A stretch of 11,895 bases of DNA from Lentimicrobiaceae bacterium (GTDB lineage Bacteria; Bacteroidota; Bacteroidia; Bacteroidales; SKPS01), in the NCBI GenBank assembly GCA_007119395.1, contig SKPS01000352.1:1-11895 (forward strand). Reading direction: 5' to 3'. The notes under the pieces were generated by a model. It saw only the letters and a list, made by a program, of their open reading frames with translations, had not been told where the DNA came from and did not search any database. The stretch's first letter is position 1, and the number at the start of each line of letters is the position of its first letter. This document shows, in pieces, positions 7,761-11,895 of this stretch. Position numbers and translations under genes: made by a program.

Positions 7761-9167
7761 ATGACCCGATACCGCATATATATTCTGTTTTTTGCCTTAT
7801 TTTCTTCAATCCAGGTGTTTGCGCAGGAGCGTTCAGCCACAATGTACAATATGTCGATGTTGCCCGGCCGTTCGTTTATTAACCCCGCCTTCCAACCCGA
7901 GGCGAAGTTCTTCTTCGGAACTCCCGGGTTTTCACAAATCAACACTGAATTTGTTAACTCCGGTTTTTCATTTAATGACCTGTTCGAACCAACTGATACC
8001 GGATATATTCTCACACCAGACCGCATGATTGACAATATGCCATCAATCAATCAACTCGGTGTGAATATGCATTTACGACCCTTTGCGTTTGGCTTCAGGT
8101 TTTTGAAGAATGGGTATTTTACCTTTGACATTTCACCACGTGTGGGTGTGAACTATTATTATCCACGAGATCTGTTTGGCTTCTTGTGGAAAGGGAACGC
8201 TCACGAAGACTATCTTGGTGAACGGATTGGGTTTGATCAAATGGGGATTGATGTGCTGGTGGCCAATGAATTCTCCATCGGGTATTCTCATCAGTTGTTT
8301 GATGCACTCACTGTGGGCTTTAGGGGGAAGCTTTTGTTCGGAATAGCCAATATCTCCACCACTTCATCCGCCGTCGGCCTTACTACCAATGCGGATAATT
8401 TTCATCTTCACATTGATGCTGATATTGAAGCCAAAATGAGTGTTCCGTTTGTGTTATATGACTCATTGTTTGATGGCAAGGATCCATTATTGAATGATGA
8501 CATCACACTGGATGATGGCCTCGATTACCTCAAAAACAACAGAGGCTATGCCATTGACCTGGGAGGGACATGGATGATCAGGGACCGCTTTCTTCTGTCG
8601 GCTGCCGTAAACGATATCGGGTATATTGACTGGGGCGGGAACCCATCGGTGCTGAGGGCTCAGGGGGAGTTTGCCTTTGAAGGGTTTGACTTTACGCCTT
8701 TGGTGGTTGATGACGGCGACACAGAGATGGACGACCTGATTGAGGATCTTGTAGATTCATTGCGTGCTGCTTTCGATTTTAATCACACCTCTTCAGCCTA
8801 CCGTCAATGGTTAACACCCACTGTTCATCTGGGCTTTGGCATGAAGACCTACAAAGAGGACATGGCGGCAATTTTGTTGCGTAGCAGATTCTACCAAGGG
8901 GTGTGGTACCCCAAACTCACCGCTTCTTATAACATGAGGGTGGGGCGTTGGCTTAACCTTGCAGCTTCATACGGTATTGAAAGGGGAAACTTCACCAACC
9001 TGGGTATTGGGTTTGCCATCAAGGCAGGTCCCATGCAGTTTCATTTGATCAGCGACAATGCATTGGCATTTTTCGAGCCATTCTCAGCTAAATCGGTCAG
9101 TGTTGTGGCCGGACTCAATTGGGTGTTTCGGACGGGAAGTCGCAAAGAGAGCACCCCATCAATTTAG
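7761..9167 (+). CDS. DUF5723 family outer-membrane beta-barrel-like protein
   Basis: A 468-residue secreted protein. Residues 1-21 are a type I signal peptide (RYRIYILFFALFSSIQ core) with likely cleavage after VFA, before Q22. The mature start carries LPGRSFINPAFQP (34-46) and TPGFSQIN (54-61), then many alternating aromatic strands, the features of Bacteroidetes DUF5723 proteins. A later segment (NDIGYIDWGGNPSV, then GEFAFEGFDF) also fits that family. The alternating hydrophobic/polar pattern to near the C-terminus (SVVAGLNWVF) suggests a beta-barrel in the outer membrane; the chain ends in a polar tail instead of a terminal Phe. Function is unknown. It directly follows the surface lipoprotein gene by 34 bases with an A-rich leader (AAAAAAGAG at 7744-7752), so both are probably made together. 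The family call is by recognition, not by search. Confidence 0.85.
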   Translation: MTRYRIYILFFALFSSIQVFAQERSATMYNMSMLPGRSFINPAFQPEAKFFFGTPGFSQINTEFVNSGFSFNDLFEPTDTGYILTPDRMIDNMPSINQLGVNMHLRPFAFGFRFLKNGYFTFDISPRVGVNYYYPRDLFGFLWKGNAHEDYLGERIGFDQMGIDVLVANEFSIGYSHQLFDALTVGFRGKLLFGIANISTTSSAVGLTTNADNFHLHIDADIEAKMSVPFVLYDSLFDGKDPLLNDDITLDDGLDYLKNNRGYAIDLGGTWMIRDRFLLSAAVNDIGYIDWGGNPSVLRAQGEFAFEGFDFTPLVVDDGDTEMDDLIEDLVDSLRAAFDFNHTSSAYRQWLTPTVHLGFGMKTYKEDMAAILLRSRFYQGVWYPKLTASYNMRVGRWLNLAASYGIERGNFTNLGIGFAIKAGPMQFHLISDNALAFFEPFSAKSVSVVAGLNWVFRTGSRKESTPSI

Positions 9168-9199
9168 GGGTATCGCACTAAGCTCTTCTTTTGACCAAA

Positions 9200-9229
9200 T
9201 CGGGTGTTTCCGGCCAAACGGAAAACCGA
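9200..9229. terminator. Candidate hairpin between two convergent genes
   Basis: TTTCCG (9207-9212) pairs with CGGAAA (9219-9224) across the loop GCCAAA. The outer arms TCGG (9200-9203) and CCGA (9226-9229) can extend the stem past a 3-by-1 internal loop. It lies between the DUF5723 stop (9167) and the stop end of the glucosaminidase gene (9302), where a bidirectional end signal would be expected. No long T-run follows on either strand, so termination strength is doubtful. Confidence 0.35.
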
Positions 9230-9301
9230 ATATAATGTGGAATCACCGAAATGATTACAGACAGTTGTTTCAGATAATCAATCAAACACCAGGCGACCAA
9301 A

Positions 9302-10279
9302 TTATCGGCGCAATCGCAATACGGTTCCGGGTGTTACCACACTGTCTTCTTCCAGGTTGTTATATCGCAATAAGTGTTTGAGTCTGATGCCGTATTGTTG
9401 TGATATTGAATGGAGGGTGTCTCCATCACGGAAGGTGTGCTCCGGCTTTGAGCCTCTCCGTTTTTTCGACTGGATGTACACACGTTCACCGGCCTGGATT
9501 TCCTGCTCTCGATCCAAGTCATTGTATCGGCGCAGCATCCATTCTCTTAGTTGCAGTGCATCAGCTAGTTGCTGCAGCGTTTCGCCCTGTCGGGCTGTTA
9601 CATATTTAATGCCGTTGAATTGCCTGATCACCAATCCACCGGTTGAGAAGGAGGGTTCAACCGTGGTTTCCTGTTGGCGCCGGGTTCTCTCCTGTGTTGT
9701 TCTGCGTTCTGCAACGCGTGGTCGTTGCGTGCCTGGTGCAATGGTATCAGATATGGCATGGTCAAATCGATACAGCTCATGCCGTTCGATGAGGTTGATC
9801 AAACGGTCGGCATACGCGGGATTGGTGGCATAACCGGCTGCCCTTAATCCGCGCGCCCACCCCTCATAGTCTGTTCGGTCCAGCTCAAACAGAGAAGCGT
9901 ACCTTTGGCGGGTGGTTAAAAACCGGGCATGGTCAGCAAACGACTCTTCAGGTGAACTGTAAGCCCTGAAACACTCATTGCGCGCATCATCGTCCTGGTA
10001 GTAGGTTCCACCCTGCCAACCCCTGTGGCATTTGATGCCGAAATGGTTGTTCGCATATCGGGCCAAATTGGAATTGCCTGCAGCCGATTCAAGGATACCC
10101 TGTGCCAGTGTAATGCTGGCCGGAATGCCGAATGCTTCCATGTTTTTCACTGCAATATGGCTGTACAGGGCAATGTAATCGGCTTGGGTCAGTCGGGTTT
10201 CGGTATCACGCGATTGCCCATAACCCACTGCTGCAAAGCACATCAATGCAAATACCACTTTCAACGAAACCCAATGCAT
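9302..10279 (-). CDS. Secreted glucosaminidase (GH73, FlgJ-like) with two LysM repeats
   Basis: A 325-residue peptidoglycan hydrolase, expected to cut the glycan bond after N-acetylglucosamine in the periplasm or outside the cell. Residues 1-21 form a signal peptide (VVFALMCFAAVG core). The GH73 domain covers about 32-173: the catalytic Glu is E64 in AQGILESAAGNSNLA, followed by NNHFGIKC (77-84) and the family's aromatic motif GYATNPAYADRLINLIE (149-165). A linker rich in Arg, Gln and Thr (about 174-215) leads to two LysM repeats at about 226-269 and 281-323, each with the expected G-[ED]-T-L and YN pattern, which bind peptidoglycan. All core residues are present, so it should be active. It faces the DUF5723 gene tail to tail and diverges from the DedA-like gene. 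It is most likely involved in wall turnover or daughter-cell separation. Confidence 0.93.
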   Translation of the reverse strand: MHWVSLKVVFALMCFAAVGYGQSRDTETRLTQADYIALYSHIAVKNMEAFGIPASITLAQGILESAAGNSNLARYANNHFGIKCHRGWQGGTYYQDDDARNECFRAYSSPEESFADHARFLTTRQRYASLFELDRTDYEGWARGLRAAGYATNPAYADRLINLIERHELYRFDHAISDTIAPGTQRPRVAERRTTQERTRRQQETTVEPSFSTGGLVIRQFNGIKYVTARQGETLQQLADALQLREWMLRRYNDLDREQEIQAGERVYIQSKKRRGSKPEHTFRDGDTLHSISQQYGIRLKHLLRYNNLEEDSVVTPGTVLRLRR

Positions 10280-10295
10280 AATCTTTTAGTTTAAT

Positions 10296-10309
10296 GGCTA
10301 AAAATAGCC
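10296..10309 (-). promoter_or_regulatory. Palindrome with -7-like box upstream of the glucosaminidase gene
   Basis: GGCTA (10296-10300) and TAGCC (10305-10309) form a perfect inverted repeat around AAAA. Read on the minus strand the centre is TATTTTTA (10306-10299), one base from the TAnnTTTG -7 consensus, and it lies 20 bases before the ATG at 10279. The overlap of palindrome and box could let a regulator cover the promoter. No -33 element is evident. Confidence 0.3.
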
Positions 10310-10350
10310 CAATTCTTCCGTGTGTTATGGGCTGGGGGTTCTTCTTTGTT

Positions 10351-10362
10351 CACAGGCCTGTG
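10351..10362. promoter_or_regulatory. Perfect 12-base palindrome, possible operator
   Basis: CACAGGCCTGTG is a perfect palindrome. It is directly joined to TGTTAACA (10361-10368), an 8-base palindrome sharing two bases. The position, about 70 bases before the glucosaminidase start and 210 before the DedA-like gene, fits a regulator site serving either gene. No regulator gene is present in the window. Confidence 0.3.
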
Positions 10363-10491
10363 TTAACATCTGCCACTTGTACGCCTTGATCGATCTGGGA
10401 ACACTCCTTCTACAGATAGGCCGTTTTATAAATGAGGCTACTTTTTTGTTACTAACCCTTCTGACACGGTCTGTGAGTGAGAGAAAGAGCG

Positions 10492-10499
10492 TATTTTTG
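10492..10499 (+). promoter_or_regulatory. -7 box upstream of the DedA-like gene
   Basis: TATTTTTG is an exact match to the Bacteroidetes -7 consensus TAnnTTTG. It would start RNA near 10505, leaving a leader of about 66 bases before the ATG at 10572. No clear TTTG is found at the -33 distance. The in-frame ATG at 10542 in the leader meets a TGA after four codons, so 10572 is the first usable start. Confidence 0.45.
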
Positions 10500-10571
10500 C
10501 AGGCAATTCATTGACTGTTGATCCCTTTTTAGCTGGTTATAATGATTGCTGGCTGAAGGCAGTTAAAGTAC

Positions 10572-11189
10572 ATGGAAGAGAGAAGAGTAAGCAAGAAAAA
10601 GACGCGGTTGCAGTTGCTTCACCAGTATTATCGGTATACAGGGTTCTACCGCTTTATCCTTTTAACAGTGAAGCGAACCGTATTACCCATACTTGGATTG
10701 ATCCTGTTGGTTGTGTTGGTCAACAGCTTTATCTTTGACTTAAATCTGTTTTTGCAGCAAGCAACGGATACCTATTCGAGTTTTCTCGTATTCACTATCT
10801 TTTTTATTTCGGAGTCGTTTCTTGGGATGATTCCTCCGGAGATCTTTATTGCCTGGGCCGACAAAACTCCTCAGCCGTGGATTAGCTTAACCGGGTTAGC
10901 AGTGTTGGCTTATATGGGTGGTTCTGTTTCGTTTCATATAGGCCGGCTGATCTTGTCGATTCCTGCAGTAACAAGGTATGTCCGATTTCAGATTGCCAGG
11001 CATATCCAAAATTTGCGCCGATGGGGCGGGTTTATGATTGTGATCAGTGCATTTTTGCCATTGCCCTTTTCCATTGCGAGCATGGCTGCCGGGTTGATAG
11101 AATACGATTACAGGCAATACCTTTTCTGGGCATTGGCACGCATCATCAGGTTCTATCTGTATGCCCTGATTGTGTTCAATGTGGTGTGA
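10572..11189 (+). CDS. DedA/VTT-family membrane protein
   Basis: A 205-residue inner-membrane protein of the VTT (SNARE-associated, DedA-like) family; members act in phospholipid flipping and membrane homeostasis. The first 35 residues are basic and polar. A helix at about 36-55 follows, then ISESFLGMIPPEIFIAWA (79-96) with E81 and E90, the acidic pair in the re-entrant segment expected for the family. AYMGGSVSFHIGR (113-125) is the glycine-rich segment, and GGFMIVISAFLPLPFSIASM (152-171) followed by AAG corresponds to the second re-entrant part. The usual Arg of the classical F-x-R-x-x-P motif is replaced here by the SAFLPLP segment, closer to YqaA-like members. The start at 10572 is the first ATG after an in-frame stop at 10554-10556. 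It ends 24 bases from the facing FISUMP gene. Confidence 0.88.
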   Translation: MEERRVSKKKTRLQLLHQYYRYTGFYRFILLTVKRTVLPILGLILLVVLVNSFIFDLNLFLQQATDTYSSFLVFTIFFISESFLGMIPPEIFIAWADKTPQPWISLTGLAVLAYMGGSVSFHIGRLILSIPAVTRYVRFQIARHIQNLRRWGGFMIVISAFLPLPFSIASMAAGLIEYDYRQYLFWALARIIRFYLYALIVFNVV

Positions 11190-11213
11190 TCAAAGCAGAA
11201 ACCGTAGCTCCCA

Positions 11214-11895
11214 TCACTCTTTGACACATCTTACCGAGAAGCCATTTCCTTTGTTGTTTCCTGCTGCAGAAAAGGCATTGCTGTTGTAGGTCATATACCT
11301 CATGTGGGCAAAGTGAGCGGAGTAGTCTTCCGATGTCCAGAAGTAGGCATGGGATCCCTTATTCTGGAAGGTGCCACCTGATACGGATCTCATTCCGCCC
11401 GGCAAGGCGGTGAAACCTGTTGAATTAGTTGTTCCGGGCATCAAGGTATCCCAGTGCTGAGTGCCTGTCTCTTTCAGCATGCCGCCGGCCAGGGTATCTG
11501 CCCCGAGATAGTTTACAAGCACAGTCCAGTCGGTCGTAGTAGGCACCCTCCACCCCGTTGGGCACAGGTCTCCGCCATCAACGGTTTGCCACTTGTAAAG
11601 TGCCCCGTAGACAGATGCGTTGGCAGGGTCATTGTCGTACCAGCAGTAGGCAGGAGTGGTTGTATTGGCCCAACTGTTGGCTTCGGTTACCTCAGGAATG
11701 GGCGTGCCGTCATTGTATTTGGTTGTTTTTAAGTTGCTTGCCATCCATGTTTGATTGCCAATGGTAACCACAGTGTAGTGGTTATTGTCTTCGTCGGTAC
11801 AGGCAATAAATTCAAAATCAATGTTCTCGCTTTGGGTGGCTACAAGGGTGATGATGCGGGAATAGTTGCCGGATACCCCTTTGAACATCAGCTGA
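11214..11895 (-). CDS. FISUMP (Fib_succ_major) domain protein, C-terminal part; 5' end outside window
   Basis: At least 226 codons are open to the right edge with no stop, so the methionine at 11888 may be internal and the protein is probably longer. The visible part is a complete Fib_succ_major paralogous domain: VVTIGNQTWMASNLKTTKYN, YCWYDND, YGALYKWQTV, LCPTGWRVPTTTDW, LKETGTQHWD, NSTGFTALPGGMRS, GSHAYFWTSED, and the final NGFSVRCVKE before TGA (11216-11214). Such domains are found in secreted or surface proteins of Bacteroidetes and Fibrobacteres; their function is unknown. A short beta-rich segment precedes the domain (SRIITLVATQSENIDFEF). The missing N-terminus would show whether it is a lipoprotein or carries repeats. 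It is convergent with the DedA-like gene. Confidence 0.9.
   Translation of the reverse strand, partial: QLMFKGVSGNYSRIITLVATQSENIDFEFIACTDEDNNHYTVVTIGNQTWMASNLKTTKYNDGTPIPEVTEANSWANTTTPAYCWYDNDPANASVYGALYKWQTVDGGDLCPTGWRVPTTTDWTVLVNYLGADTLAGGMLKETGTQHWDTLMPGTTNSTGFTALPGGMRSVSGGTFQNKGSHAYFWTSEDYSAHFAHMRYMTYNSNAFSAAGNNKGNGFSVRCVKE

Larger units (their letters stand above)
10280..10571. other. Divergent intergenic region between the glucosaminidase and DedA-like genes
   Basis: A stretch of 292 bases with no supported gene. An open frame at 10320-10514 has no family resemblance and no start context. It holds a hairpin/-7-like box near the glucosaminidase start, a 12-base palindrome at 10351-10362, and a good -7 box at 10492-10499. 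I found no tRNA-like fold. Confidence 0.6.

Noticed and set aside
7676..8050. 124-residue minus-strand frame across the lipoprotein/DUF5723 junction
   Set aside because: It overlaps two well-supported plus-strand genes and shows no recognisable domain.
7761..9167. Type IX secretion C-terminal sorting domain on the DUF5723 protein
   Set aside because: The C-terminus ends in a barrel-like strand and a short polar tail with none of the sorting-domain motifs.
9357..9833. 158-residue open frame on the plus strand, rich in Cys, Ser and Arg
   Set aside because: It is antisense to the GH73/LysM gene, whose motifs are clear; the Cys/Ser/Arg content is a by-product of the opposite strand.
10320..10514. 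64-residue hydrophobic frame in the divergent gap
   Set aside because: The hydrophobic run is short and irregular, there is no start context, and it runs across the -7 box of the next gene.
11190..11213. Terminator between the DedA-like and FISUMP genes
   Set aside because: The 24-base gap shows no stem-loop or T-run.
1..11895. CRISPR array, IS element, tRNA or phage genes
   Set aside because: No regularly spaced repeats, no transposase or integrase motif and no tRNA-like clover-leaf were seen on either strand.

Overview
The window reads as a stretch of a Bacteroidota (Bacteroidetes) chromosome, probably from a free-living or environmental lineage of the Bacteroidales/Marinilabiliales type. 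The evidence is the gene content: a DUF5723-type outer-membrane protein, a lipoprotein with a Bacteroidetes-style K-E-D export signal after its cysteine, a Fib_succ_major (FISUMP) domain protein, and a DUF6427-like membrane protein beside purD. Genes lack clear Shine-Dalgarno sequences, and several intergenic gaps carry TAnnTTTG-like -7 boxes, both typical of the phylum. I see no insertion sequence, phage gene, CRISPR array, tRNA or rRNA. This looks like core chromosome rather than an island.

Layout. Position 2-163 is the 3' end of ispE (isoprenoid kinase). After a 129-base gap comes a tight rightward run at 293-5948: purD (purine synthesis), a polytopic membrane protein, rnhB (RNase HII), and a 908-residue membrane-anchored protein with a DUF3352-like N-terminal part and a propeller-like C-terminal part. 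Gaps are 23, 3 and 17 bases, so co-transcription is likely. A second rightward pair follows at about 6056-9167: a large lipoprotein predicted to be surface-exposed, and a DUF5723 beta-barrel-like protein 34 bases downstream. This pair probably has its own promoter, embedded in the sequence just after the 908-residue gene.

At 9302-10279 on the minus strand lies a secreted glucosaminidase with two LysM repeats (peptidoglycan hydrolase), convergent with the DUF5723 gene. A divergent intergenic region of 292 bases (10280-10571) holds two small palindromes and a good -7 box, then a DedA/VTT-family membrane protein at 10572-11189. Convergent with that, and running off the right edge, is the 3' part of a FISUMP-domain protein.

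Functionally the window combines housekeeping enzymes (isoprenoid, purine, RNA/DNA hybrid repair) with cell-envelope proteins. The least understood parts are the 908-residue protein and the lipoprotein/DUF5723 pair. I found no convincing new defence or mobile system. The most useful leads are the envelope pair, its corrected start and internal promoter, and the two-part 908-residue protein.
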